A stretch of DNA of 64,000 bases, taken from Reticulitermes speratus (Eukaryota > Arthropoda > Insecta > Blattodea > Rhinotermitidae). The notes under the pieces are model-generated. The model did not search any database. It was not told where the DNA came from and saw only the letters and a list, made by a program, of their open reading frames with translations. Location of the stretch: assembly GCA_021186555.1 (NCBI GenBank), contig JAJKFL010000039.1, positions 35,506,733 through 35,570,732 of the forward strand, written 5' to 3'. Each line of letters starts with the position of its first letter. Within the stretch, counting starts at the first letter, position 1. Positions 13,801-27,400 of this stretch are shown piece by piece. Made by a program: the position numbers and the translations under genes.

Positions 13801-16800
13801 TTCTCCTCAAATATGCCCAACTTTATTTTTCCAAAATGCATTATAACACCACACCTATACATGCAGGAGGCTTGAATATTCAAGCAAAATTCTCACCTTA
13901 AAATCAGCAATGATCTCTTCTTCAGAAATGTACTTATCATTCTTAATGTTGGCCTCAATGGTTAGCATATCAATCGGATCTGTGATCACCTGTAATCATC
14001 AAGAAATATCCAGGAACTGTGGTAAACACTTGGCATACGAACACTGGGTATGATCTTTATTACAAGTCAAATGATTTGAATTCTTACCTGGAAATAATCT
14101 GGATACAGTTTCTTCGACGGTTTCTCCATAAACATGAGAATTGGCTGCCGTCCATCTTCTCGCTTCAAAGGGGAATTAAACACTAATATTACATTCCATT
14201 ACATGAAACATTTTTATACAATTAAACACTTCGGCGACTACCATATCATGTAGAATAAAGTAAATGCAAAAATACGCGCATATATAAAGGAAGTGTGCTT
14301 AATATCACTCCCATTTTCTTCACCTCATATGTCAAATAGGCAATTCTGCAGAAATAGGAATGGTATGGGCTTAATTTAGAGGTCAAGTACTTGGACCCCC
14401 AGGATCCAGTTTCTTAAAAATTGTCTGGAAAACTAATGTTGGTACATACCATCCACATACACGCAAATATAAAATAATATCCCCCCCCAGCCCAGTCTTC
14501 AATATTCAAGAAAATACCTAAACAGAACAGGTTTTGCTTCGTATGTGATTACGGGATGACCCCCATTTTTCAGATAATGGTTTAGAGAAAAATTCTCATC
14601 TTCAATTTGCATAAATATGGTAACTTTATGCAACCATTTCCAGCCTGCTTTTCCTCATTAAAAAAAAACCAGTACCATTCCTTATGGTGAGTTCAAAGGC
14701 CATTCTTTCTGTATACTATTTTATCATAAGCCCAACAATTTCATCTTCACCATTACCAAATAACCAACCAGTTCTTTAAGACAAGGCAATCTTCAGTGTC
14801 CACTTTAATCCCATTTCCATTCTCCTACCATTCATAGTTTGTCCCACATTTGGTGCTTTCTCTGACCCATCCACAACAAAAATTATGACTTAGTACACAG
14901 AAATAGCATGCAGAAGCTACGCACCAAATACCATTCCAGGGTGATACTATGGCCACAGCCAGGGGTGATATTAGTCATGTGAAGTACAAAAAAGATGGTG
15001 GCCCAGCAAGTCAAAATAATGACTGGGACTGTGATTACATTTTCTAGCAATTAAATTGCATGTTACTTAGAATGCCTATGTGATAGAAGCTCCAGCAAAA
15101 AGATTATGTAAAAAATCTTCGAAAATAGTTTTGATATTCCAGAACCTAGCAAATGTAACAACAATCAGCTTTCAGTAACACAAACAACTGAACTGAAACA
15201 CAAAATAGTTGTTGCATCATATGCCACAAGTTTCATATCCAACCATAAAAATTTCAGTAGTTCGCATGTCAACACTGCAGGGCCAGATTTACAAAGAGGG
15301 GCGATATTACGCTCACATCCCTTAAAAATATACCGTATATTCTCGAATCTAACCCCGCACCTTTTTTTACAGTTTTAGAGGGCTAAAAAATCAGATGCGG
15401 ATTAGATTCGCGTGCGGATTAGATTCGCGGTCTAGAGCTGGATTTTGGAAAAATGATTGAGCTGCTGTACAATATAACAATAACGTAATTAACGTAATTA
15501 ATAAACAACGTAAGAACAATACAATACAATAATCTATTATTTTATTATTTATTATTATAATTTATTATTCATCAGACTCGCCGTCATCACTCATAACTGA
15601 ATCGTTATCCGTGCTCTCCACCCAGTCACTATCATCTTTATCTTCAACATCATCCTCCCATACAATGTCATCTTCGGTTCCGTCCAAAGCATTGCTTATG
15701 CAACACTTCTTGAAAGATCTGACGATAATGCTCTCCGGGATGGCTTTCCATGCAGCCGACACCCACCGCGCCACTTCTGAAGGAGCTGCGTCACACCCGC
15801 TGATCACTGCCTTGTGTTTCCGCCATAGTCAAACGTTGCTTTCATTAACTCCAAAAATTGCAGTGGCTTTGCGGTTTCCATTCTCCTCTGCGCACCGAAT
15901 AACTTCACGTTTGAACTTCGCCGTATATGAGAGTCGTTTAGATTTCAGGTGTCCCTCTTCCATAACTACGGTACACGACAAATTGGAACAAGCACCTCCC
16001 ACGTTTCAACAACTAAAGACCAGCTGGCTTCAGACGAGATTGCGCACATCTGTTGAGAAAGGCCCCGCCTCTATCGGTATGACTCATCGGCCACAGGCGT
16101 AGCGTCGGATTTTAACGCATTGGTAACATCCAATATTATTCAATCAGTCGCCCCGTGGGCAAGGGGTGGTTGAAGGAAAGGTGCGGATTAGAATCGCGAA
16201 CTAACTTTTTTTTCGTTTAAGAAGTCGCGAAAAAGTGGGTGCGGATTAGATTCGAGAATATACGGTATATCACAAAAAATAACAAGTACCTCAGTGGGAC
16301 ACACACCAAATCTAACAATTTTCAAAATGTTTCCTTTTTAAATTTTTCCAGGCACCTGAAAATCCAACAGTGTCCTTAATTTCATATACTATCAAAAGCA
16401 ATCTGACGCCCACTGCGGTACCTTGAACAAATTCCTAATATTATTTCAGGCAGACAATAGAACATGAAATTTTAATGTGATAGAACAATGATCATTTTAA
16501 TCTACATACTACAAAAATACTCAGTTACAATCAATAACGTATGTTATCTACAGTACTTACTCAGTCAACATTTCAGTGCAGGTAATACGACAACATGCAA
16601 CTTCGAAAAATGAAATACAGGCAATGTACATATAACGTAACATTGAGATGTGTTCATGAAACCATCGTTGCCATGGAAAATAAATAAGTATTTAATATTC
16701 TGAGTGTGTGCCTGTATTCTTGCCTTAGTTATCCGGCATGCAAAGCGCATCTTTTCTGTGCCGCATTATACAGTCATCTGTGACCTGTCTGGCTCTACCA

Positions 16801-17432
16801 TTTTTTCCACATTATCTCATAAAGGCACAACTTTCAGAAAAAAAAGTTACAGAACATGATGAAGTTAATAGTCGCTTTTCACACTTTCGTGAACGTGCCT
16901 TAAAACAAACAGAAAAACTGGTGTGTTACTTGAAGTTCAAACTCCCACTAAGCAAAACAATTTTATCTGACTGTCACTATGGATTAAGCTTTCATTTATC
17001 TTTCAAGTCTCCTGTAACAGTCATCTTCTACAACCTTGTGATCAACAATCAAAGAAGATTATCAAAATGGAGGATCCCACCAGCACAAAAGGCAGTTCTA
17101 GATGTCCAAATGCTTAATGCCCATGCTGTTCTGTAACATGTTTTAGAACTATCCTATAGAAACTTCTGACAATATCACATGCAGAACCACAACGAACCTC
17201 TACCCAGTTTGCCACTTCAGAGACAGCCACTCGTCATTAAGATCAGTGCACAGAATTTCTTCAGTGTTCCCATAGATCAGGGGTCGGCAAACATTTTTTG
17301 TAAAGGGCCAAATAGTAAATATTTTAGGCTCTGCGGGCCAAGAGGCAAACTCGATGATATTTATGTAGGTAGGCCTACTTAAATAACAAGAAAAAAAACA
17401 AGTTTTCACAAATGTATTGAACAAAATGTAAC

Positions 17433-17463
<31 letters not shown>

Positions 17464-20400
17464 GTAGACTACAATTGTTTGAAATACAGCTCTACTAATG
17501 AGAAGAATGGAATTGCTTTTTTTTGAGATAACATTTCACCAAATTGCGGTTCAAAGTTAGTACTCCCTATCATCACAATTGATTGCAAATGTTCACTGGA
17601 AATGCTGCCGAATTATAACTGCGTGGCGTCACAGCAGAGGCCACCAAGCAGCGTGCGAATGCGAAGCTATACGAGCGCCACATACGGTTCCCTTATAGCG
17701 CATACTTTGAAATTTTAAAGAATTTGAAAATGTAAAATCCATTCTTAGGTCGCGGGCCGTACAAAAAGAGGCGGCGGGCCGTAGTTTGCCGACCCCTGCC
17801 ATAGATCATCAATGTGGACAGATGCCCTGACTGTTCTTAGTGAAACTCATTTGACTACTTCTGAACATGACTAACCAACTCATACAAGCTATGCTACGGC
17901 AAAACCTGTCACCATGACCTGAGGGTCTCTCGTAAATTTCCGCACCTCAGACAGATTCACAGAAATCTAATCTCTGAACACTATCATTCTACGGTACATG
18001 TGGTACGAGACACGGCCATGTTAATGATGCTAGTGGTACAATACAAATGATCAACGTGACACCAACATGTAAACATAACGTAACTGACGGAGTAGTCTGC
18101 ACATAAAGCATTTGCACTTTGAGTGGAAATAAGGATGCATGAAACAACCTTTGGGATGACCTACAAGCCAGTGACACCTCTGTCACATGATGGCAATCCT
18201 ACTCCTTGGGGATGACAGACAGGTGTTATTAATGAGGCTACGGCACAGGCAGCAACACTGTGAGCTCCAAGAGACTTTATAATGTATGTTAATTTTTTTT
18301 GCTTTACTTAATTTCCATTTACAGTAAAACCCCGATTTAATGTTCCCGCATTTAGTGAAATCCCGGATTTAGTGATGATTTTTTCATGTCCCAACAATAG
18401 CTCCATACAAACAAAAATAAACCTCCATTTAATGAAAACCTCGATTTAGTGAAATATATTCTAATCCCCCAGCAATTCATTGAATAGGGGTTTTACTGTA
18501 TATGAAAACACTGCTGATTTTTATAGGTTTCCAAGCTTTCAAGGTGGGTGATTATCAAATGATAAGTATTCTCAGTGCTAACACTGTGTGCAGTTGAACG
18601 GTGGGTCCATATAATTGGTTAGTTATGTGCCTGTATTCATATTTTGTTAATAAAACCATGTAGGTGCCTTGGAGTGTGTTGGAGCTGAAACCCATACCAT
18701 TATCTCACTAGAATAAAAGTTATCACAGCTTTGGTGAATGCAGAATTCACTTAACACAATTTTGTTGCGAACTAATCCAACATCTTCAAGTGGGAGTCAC
18801 CTGTATTTAGTTTTTGGTGGGAATGAAGGTAAATGCTTAAATATAGTGTATTGTTTTATGTTAATGTAATATAAATACAGTAAAACTTCAATTATCCTTC
18901 ACCAGATTAACTGGCAGTTTCTATTAAGTGTCACGTTTGCAAGCCACTGCATGTGGAAGGTGTACGAGGAAAATCACGTGTTCCTTATCACATGGTATGA
19001 AGTGTGTAATTAAGATGGTACTTTCTCCAAATCTTGACCTATTCTGTAATGTTCACATCTAAACACATATACTGAATATGTGATACAATACAGAATTTTA
19101 TCTGTGTTATGCAGTGTGTAACTGTTTCAGTGCCTATTCTATTATCTGTCTGTTCTCGGACCCATCATCATTTCGGTCCCGACCCCTGACAGATAATAAA
19201 AGTTTTACTGTATTTCAATTTAACAGACAGAAAACTTCTATAGAATGCATAACTTATTGTTTCCCCAGACCAACAATTCTAACTAAAAACTTAAAAACTG
19301 TATAGTCAGTGCTCTAGAGCAGTGGTATTCAACCTTTTTTCTTCGCGTACCCCCAGATATAATTTTCTTCAACTTTGTACCCCCAAAGTTGTTGGTGCAT
19401 AATTCAAGTTATACATAGTCTATAATCTACATCTAAAATAAATTAAATAAATTACATCCAAAATAATGTATTAAATAATAAGTTTTAAATGAGAAAAAGG
19501 AGAAGCAAGCTATTAAATAATGGCAGCAGAAATTCTCAAAGAACAAGGTAATATGAAGGAGTGCATCTGTTTGTTTACTGCCCCAAAATATTTTGAAGTA
19601 GGTTCATTGCATGGCTAAAAGAAGTGAAAAACAGTATTAAGGAAACGTTAATCCCACCCAATAGTGTTCAGTCACGTTTCAACGCACTATGTGGGATAAA
19701 ATAAAACTAGCCGCCCAGATAAGAATCACATAAAGGAGAAAGAGAGAAAAAAAATGGCGCTCCCAAGTCGCATGTCCTTACGTCCGGGTCTCTTGTGGCT
19801 AACCCTAAATCTGGCCGATTATTCAGTGTTTATCATGAAATAATAAATTTTTTTAATTTTACGTACCCCCTAAGATGTCTTCGCGTACCCCCGGGGGTAC
19901 GTGTACCCCAGGTTGAATACCACTGCTCTGGAGCCCTCAATTTGTACTGTTAACTTCCCCAGTAATTCTTATCTGCATGTGTACGACAGTAAAAAATAAA
20001 CCCTTTGTCAAAACTCTTACTAAAATACCTATGAAATGGTTACACATCATATGGCAGCTGCATAAGGTAAAATGTTTTTTACCTACCTTACTTACTCAGC
20101 TTGAATGTTGAATTCAAACAGAATAAACACATGCCAAGACATTTTACAATGAACTACATCTACCATACCCTACAACCTCCCCCAATTATACAACAATTTA
20201 CCTCTAATACAATTACAAATTGATTCAGCTATAAGTAATGACAAAAATTTTACTATTACCCTTACTTAGAATTGCATACATTTTTACATCAGCTGTCTAC
20301 AAAACAACCATAACACAAATGTGTCGACAATTGTCTCACCACGTAGTCGATTAGACATTTGGCGAGGGCATGAAGTCTTTTCTTCAGTGATGGCTCGTCA

Positions 20401-23400
20401 CGGAAACGGGAACTTCTAGATGTGCTAGCACCTCCTGCATTGCGCCCACGACTACGTCGACCACGTGAGCCTCTATCATCAGAGTCTTCCTCACTCTCGG
20501 ACTCCTGCAGGATACAAAGTCTACTGCATGCATCCTAGATTGCCTTACAAGGCATTCCCTCATTAACTGTGTAATAAATAGTTCTTACTGTACATCTATG
20601 AACAACAGGAACCTGTATATGCAACACAGTATTTCAGATCATATCGACAAATTGTTAGGCTGCGGACAATGTAATATTAGCTGTGGGAGGAATGAAGCGT
20701 GAAACATACATGTATCACCAACTGGGTACCAGTGACAAGCATTTTAGCAGACTGTACCTTTTGAGTGAAATCACTTCCTTCTTCCTCTCAAGTTTTCATC
20801 ATAATTTCATGCAGTGCTAATTAAATTAAAAAACACACGTGTGCATGACCACTCACACAACCCCCCCCCCTCTCTCTCTCTCATAAAAAGGAATATCTGA
20901 CAAATGAACTGGAGCCCACATACATGTTTCCTCTACAGGGAACAAGTTTCGAAACACCAAATGCACAGAAGTTTTTCTAAAGGCCCTGCAAAAAATAATG
21001 GATATAATACTGGACCTGTTCGTACCAGCTAGATGCCAGACGCATAGAACGTGCACTGCTTCTGTCTCAACATTCAAATCCACAGTGCAACAGGACAACA
21101 ATCAACCACAGAACTGACTGTACACTCTTCATTAACAATTAGAAAAGATGAGTCCAAATATAACTAACAATTAGAAAAGAAGCATGTAAATAGACCAGTC
21201 ATACTGTCTAATGTGATAATCTAAATTTTTCCTCAACATACATACAGAGCCAAGCATGTGCAAACAGGCAGATGGCCACAGTTATTTTCATTTTAAATGC
21301 CATGCCTGCACCTACCCTGGACAGCATTTTCCCTTTCACTGTGAACACTTACATTTAAGGGGACATACGCATCCTGTTCAGCCAATAAAGGTTAACCAAA
21401 CAATAAGTAAAATAATGTTCTGAAAGAAATTTAGGAAATTGGGACTTGCTGCATTTCAAGAGTCTCACTACATTATGTAAGAGCCAACCTGTCACTGTAC
21501 TAACAAAATGAAGGAGGGGTCATCTCCCTTTTTGCAACAACCAGATAACTTGCTAGCTGAGCTCCATAACTCTGTACACAGCTGCAGTCAGCATGGCATG
21601 CGCTGCTAGGGTCACTTTGGAACAGCCAAACGGCGTTATGCCTGTTTCAAAAACATTTACGCCACTGGGGTAAACCCAAAAATTCAGTCAATGGGGATGC
21701 TTTTAGAAAGGACAAAAAATCCTTGGGTGTGCATGCACAGTGCTCCCCCCTTAAATGATTGCCTCTTCATCCCCCATGTCAACAACTACAGTGTAATCTG
21801 GTCCCTGCAACACATTACAGTGTACACATGCACAAAAGTTATAAATCTTTATGTGATATACAGTCCTGACTAAAATTCGGATAACTCAGTAGTAACCATT
21901 TGTAAAAGTAAGGTGGATTACCTGATCAAACTCAAGCAGTTCCTGAACCTTGGCTTGCATAATCTTCTGCAGCTTGACTGCATCCTGTACACAACACAAT
22001 TATCAACACCCCTCTGCAACATCACAAACTGCATGTAAAATGGCATGACATTTTTCATCTTACACTGTATGCAATTAGGGGAAAAAAATCACCACTGCCA
22101 ATGTTTAAACATAATAAGTGGGGGTAAAAGACTTTTTGTTCAACATGAAACATCAGACAGTAGACTTCAGTGAAAATGAGTCCCTGCAAAACGTATCCTT
22201 ACCTTATAAATACGCGAGTCTGGACGGTTATACTTCTTTGCATTCTCAAACATGATGTTCATGTCACCAGCTACTTCGCTGACTGTGCCATAATCACCAC
22301 GCTATAAGAAAGGTAAATTTTATACTTTACATTTTGTCTTCTTTAAGCGCAAGCATTACAAACAAACACTGCAGCCAGTTTTGTGTAACACACAGGCTAT
22401 AATTTTTATTATCCAACAAATAAACAAACAAAAAGCAAGGCACGCCTTCTATCAGAATCCTACTCTAGCAGGGACATTTGGAAGCTGTATTTGGTACTGT
22501 AACACAACAAATGGAATAAGAACACTTTCAAAACATGGCAACATGAAATACGGGAGCATAGTGTCAAAGTGTGGAGCATAAATTAACCAGTAAAATGAAG
22601 TATACAATAAGAGTATTCTACCCCATATGATCTTTTAGCTTTTAGGAACTGAGACTGCCATTTTGTCACTGCATGTTATAAACAAATTGAACAAATGGAA
22701 AATTTGTGAAACTGTACAGAAATTTTGATATGAAGAACATGTGAAAGGGTGAAGAGTTTGCTGCATCACCAACTTTGCATGTTCTTTAGATGAGAAATCC
22801 TTTTTGAAGAAAATGTTAAAAGAGCAACATATATGTTAATCACGTCAGAAAATTAGGTAGTAAATTATTCTGATGCCTAATGCGTAACAGGCTCTTAAGC
22901 AGTCATCTTGGATGAGTTTCACTGTACCGACACATGCATGGGAATATCACCACAGACACAGATAATTAACTAGAAGACCAAAACAGATAGGTTTCAACAA
23001 ATTTGGGACCAGGAGGAGGTTTAAATCTGATCATTCTGTAATAATTACGAAAAAAAAATAAAAAAACCCACTAAGAAAATAAAACTTTCTACTGGCTTGT
23101 CAATAAATATACTGTAATATAAGACTCCACACTAACCTTAAGTTTGTTCCTGATCTGTGACAAAGACACTGGGTTCTTAATTTCTTTATAGTAATCAGGA
23201 TAGTATCTCTTAGATGGCAGCTTCCAGAATGGTTCACTCAGAAGGTGCCCTAAACAAAACATTTGGTGCTGAAGAACAGTTTACAAAAACAGCAAGCTCA
23301 GCATAGATATCAAGACTTCAAAATCAAAGATACTTTGAAACCTATTCTTGTTGCTGGTTCCAAATAACGTCCCTCCAACATTAAACAACAGTTAGCAAAT

Positions 23401-24460
23401 TCTTATTTATTTTAAATATAACATCATATTATACTCACAGCCTGACATAACACATTTTATTAACCCTTCCTTCCACAAAGCACTGTTTGTATCTTTCAAT
23501 CAGGTGTTCCAGTTTTGACAACTCATACTTCACATAAAGAAGGAAAAATGTAAATATTTACGTGGGCAAAAGTTTCCCATGTATCAGATATAAATGTCAC
23601 ATGTTATAAGTTAAAAATTACACAGGGACCATGCGAAGTGGAAACCTCACTATACCTTGGTTATTGGGCATGTTTTTTATTGTTTCATAGAGCTGCCAAC
23701 GAGGGTTATCGACATCTTCTATGGCTGTATCTTCATCCATAGGCCCACCATCATCAGAGTCTTCTTCTTCATCACGCAAGGCTGCTGTAATGGCCGACAG
23801 CGACTGGCCTCCACGCATTCGTTTGTTCCTGGAATAATCCCAATTTTCTCATAAATCTTATTATGTACTTTAGTTTCCATTTTACAAACAACGTCATTCA
23901 AAACTTCTGGTAAACCTACTGAGTCTGATAAGCAATTTCCAGAAAAAATATGAAACAAAATGGTGGAAAGCACAGGCTCCCATGTGCTTGTAACCTAACA
24001 CATAATCTTGCCTGCAAAGAAGGGAAAGCACCAATTCAATTAATTGCATTCCTCAGAGTAACACCTTCAATTCAAAGAAATACAGTATTTACTCACGTAT
24101 CTTAAGCACCACCACTACCTCTATACAAATAAATTGAGAGAAAAATTAAATACAGTAGAACCTTGATTATCTGAAATAAAGGGGGCGGTCCTGATTTCGG
24201 ATAACTTGGAAATTTGGCTTGACGTGATAAGGTCCAATAAAAATAACATTCATTCAGAAACATGTCTTATGTTAATAAAATTTATGGCACAAGAAAGTGT
24301 ATATTTACAGATACAATACAACACTACAAATTTCTATGAAAAAAATCAATGTTTTAGTTTGAACTTTCCTTTCACAACGTTTTTTGGCTGCAATGTCCCT
24401 CCACCGCTTTATCATAACACGTCAGCCGGTATCAACTCCTCGCTTTCATCATCATCTTGC

Positions 24461-24496
<36 letters not shown>

Positions 24497-27400
24497 TTCG
24501 ATTAAGTGAAGTTAGGATAACTGAGGTTCTACTGTACTGTTGTTTTATTCCCCACTTTTAACAATAAACATCTGGTTAAACATATATGAATTTAAACAAT
24601 TAATAATCTGCACCTTCACATACTGCCTGCTCTCAGTTTATACATTATCAGAAGCAACACATACATTTCTTTTACAAAATAAGAGAGTGGAAACCTGTCA
24701 ATGCCCGTAGACACAGGTGACTGGGCAGAAGGGAATCACAGAGGAGCTAACGACCATACACTACTGCAGAACTAGCAGTCTATTCCACCCATACGCTTTT
24801 TGGTGCTGGTGTACGCAGTACAAGGGACAGCCTAAATGACAAATGGATTCTCAGTCACCTTTCAGATCTCACATTAGGTTGGCCGAATGTCAAATGCAGC
24901 ACGTAGCTCAAAACATTTGCAACACTCACACTGATCTGTCCAAATTTCAAACACACAGAGCAGCCCAAAATGTAGACAGAACGCTGTCCTGCTAATTGCT
25001 CTCTGACATTTAAATTCTCTGTCCCACAATGTTGCATCCTATCAAAACTGATAATTCAGATCTGCTGGAATGTTATGTTCTGTAGACGAGTGAGTGGTTC
25101 CTGTTTTGAAGGACTGAACCGCCTTCATCTTCAAGGGTCAAGCAGTCCAAGTCCAGGAAGAATCACCATCACTCTTCTTGGACTGCACGAAGATCAAGGC
25201 ACTAAGACCCTTCAAAATATCACCCAATGACACAGTATCACATCCCAAAAAACCTGAATCCTCAGCAACACCACTGTGAGAACCTCAAATCTTGCATAAA
25301 CATACATGTAGCATATTAATAGCACGAAAAAATTAATGACCACACAAAATCTTTACAACTTTAAGGTTAAGTAAACTGTCAACTTCCTGTTCATTACACA
25401 GACATTTCTATTCAGATGCAGCGTAGTCTCATTCTCTAGCCTTCTGACCACGAACAAATGTTCCTCTCACCTTATTCGTTCACTGCTCTTTCCAGCACCA
25501 GACTGATACTTGCCGTGTTCTACTTCAATCTTCTTACTTGAGATTACTTTACGTAGAGTCTTGGCATCTTTGTAGATCTGAGAACCAGGTTCATTGAATA
25601 GACAAGCATTGCGAGTCATCTGCAGCAAATCCTTTTCCAGCTCTCCCAAATTTGAGTACTGGCTCTGCTGAATTTTTGTAGCTATCATTTTCAGGTCCAC
25701 AGGATTGTCTATCACTTCATAGTATTCGGGGTATCGCTATAATGGAAGAAAACAATAAATGCTCTCAACATTAATGGGTTCATTACAGTTACTAACATAC
25801 ATAATAAACATAGCATGGATACTGCAGACATAAAACAATTTATGAATATGACAGAACCTCGCCATGTATAAACATGTTTTAAGCAGTATTTCCTCCCTTA
25901 TATAGTAACATGTGGGCAATGATTGAAGATGTTCTTAAGTTTTCTCTTATTTTATTACACTACAGTCAACAATGCTGTACCCAGTGGCCGTGCGGTCTAA
26001 GGCGTGGGTCTGTGGCCACTCGCTTACTAGGATTGTGGGTTCGAATCCCACCTAGGGCATGGATGTCTGTCTATTGTGAGTGTTGTGTGTTGTCAGGTAG
26101 AGGTGTCTGCGACGAGCTGGTCCCTCGTCAAGAGGAGTCCTACCGAATGTGGTGTGTCTAAAAAGTGTGATCGTGAAGCCTTGAAAAATGAGGCGGCCTA
26201 GGCCCCCAAGGGGCTGTCAAGCCATTGGGGGAGGGGGAACAGTCAACAATATGTTGTTTACCGATGACAATAAAAACACCACTGTCTTGTCATAATTACA
26301 CACTGAACTTTAGTGGATGTGCAAACACTAACCTTAATCATAGCAGATTAGGCATTTTAAATGGAAGGCTGGTGACTTGATTTTAACTTGGAGATTGAAA
26401 TAATGGTATTAGTACTGAAGACATGTATACATCCTTGTAAATATAACTGTAAATATAATGTAAATATAACTAGTAAAAGACTTGAGCCTTAAAAATGTTC
26501 CTCTTCACAAAACAGCAGCTCATCTGTTCTTAACCCAGTATATTGCATTTCACTTCTTGTAACTATCAGCAGGCCAAATTTAATCAATACTATATACAAT
26601 CTCAATATACCATAACATCACCTTGTGGCATTTGTATGCACCAACTCTGGGCAATATATGCATGGCAATGCCCCTCTCTTACCTTTTTGGAGGGCAGCAG
26701 CTGGAATACTGTGTGAAGCGGGCGATTATCTTGATCCGTTGCCATCATCACTGCCGAGAACAAATCTTCATACATGTTGACTTCATCATCTGGATTGGTT
26801 GAGCTTTCTGATGTGTCCTCTGCTGTCTCAGAGTCCTGCTTTCGAGCCTCTGCAGCTGCAGCCTTACGAGCCTACAACAGTTTTTTCATTTTATAATATC
26901 TTTCTTTACACAGTACATTAATACTACAGCATGATACAACACTACACCAACTAGCACTATAAATGGGTGTTACATTTCTGAAAAACACCATAGGTGGCAA
27001 GCTCAAAACCCTATGAGAAACTTGGCATTAAGAGAAACATGACTGCTAGTAATGCTTATCAGAGCCTAAAATGCCTTCCTTCAAGTGCCAAGTACGCATC
27101 ACGGGTCAACTACACCCATTATGCAGCTGCAGCCACAATTCACTTTCGTTTCTTAACTACTCTAAGAAGAAGAACACCTGTGACCGTATCTTGATTGTTT
27201 ATCAAGCAAACTACCGTATATTCTCGAATCTAATCCGCACCTTTTTTACAGTTTTAGAGGGCTAAAAAATCAGATGCGGATTAGATTCGCGGTCTAGAGC
27301 TGGATTTTGGAAAAATGATTGAGCTGCTGTACAATATAACAATAGCGTAATTAACGTAATTAATAAACAACGTAAGAACAATACAATACAATAATCTATT

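Noticed and set aside
15611..16102. 163-codon plus-strand ORF
   Set aside because: Antisense shadow of the fused pogo transposase frame at 15565-15963.
16738..17136. 132-codon plus-strand ORF
   Set aside because: It starts inside a dispersed repeat within a polybromo intron, with no domain or splice context.
20853..21101. 82-codon minus-strand ORF
   Set aside because: No domain; begins in a C/TC low-complexity tract in an intron.
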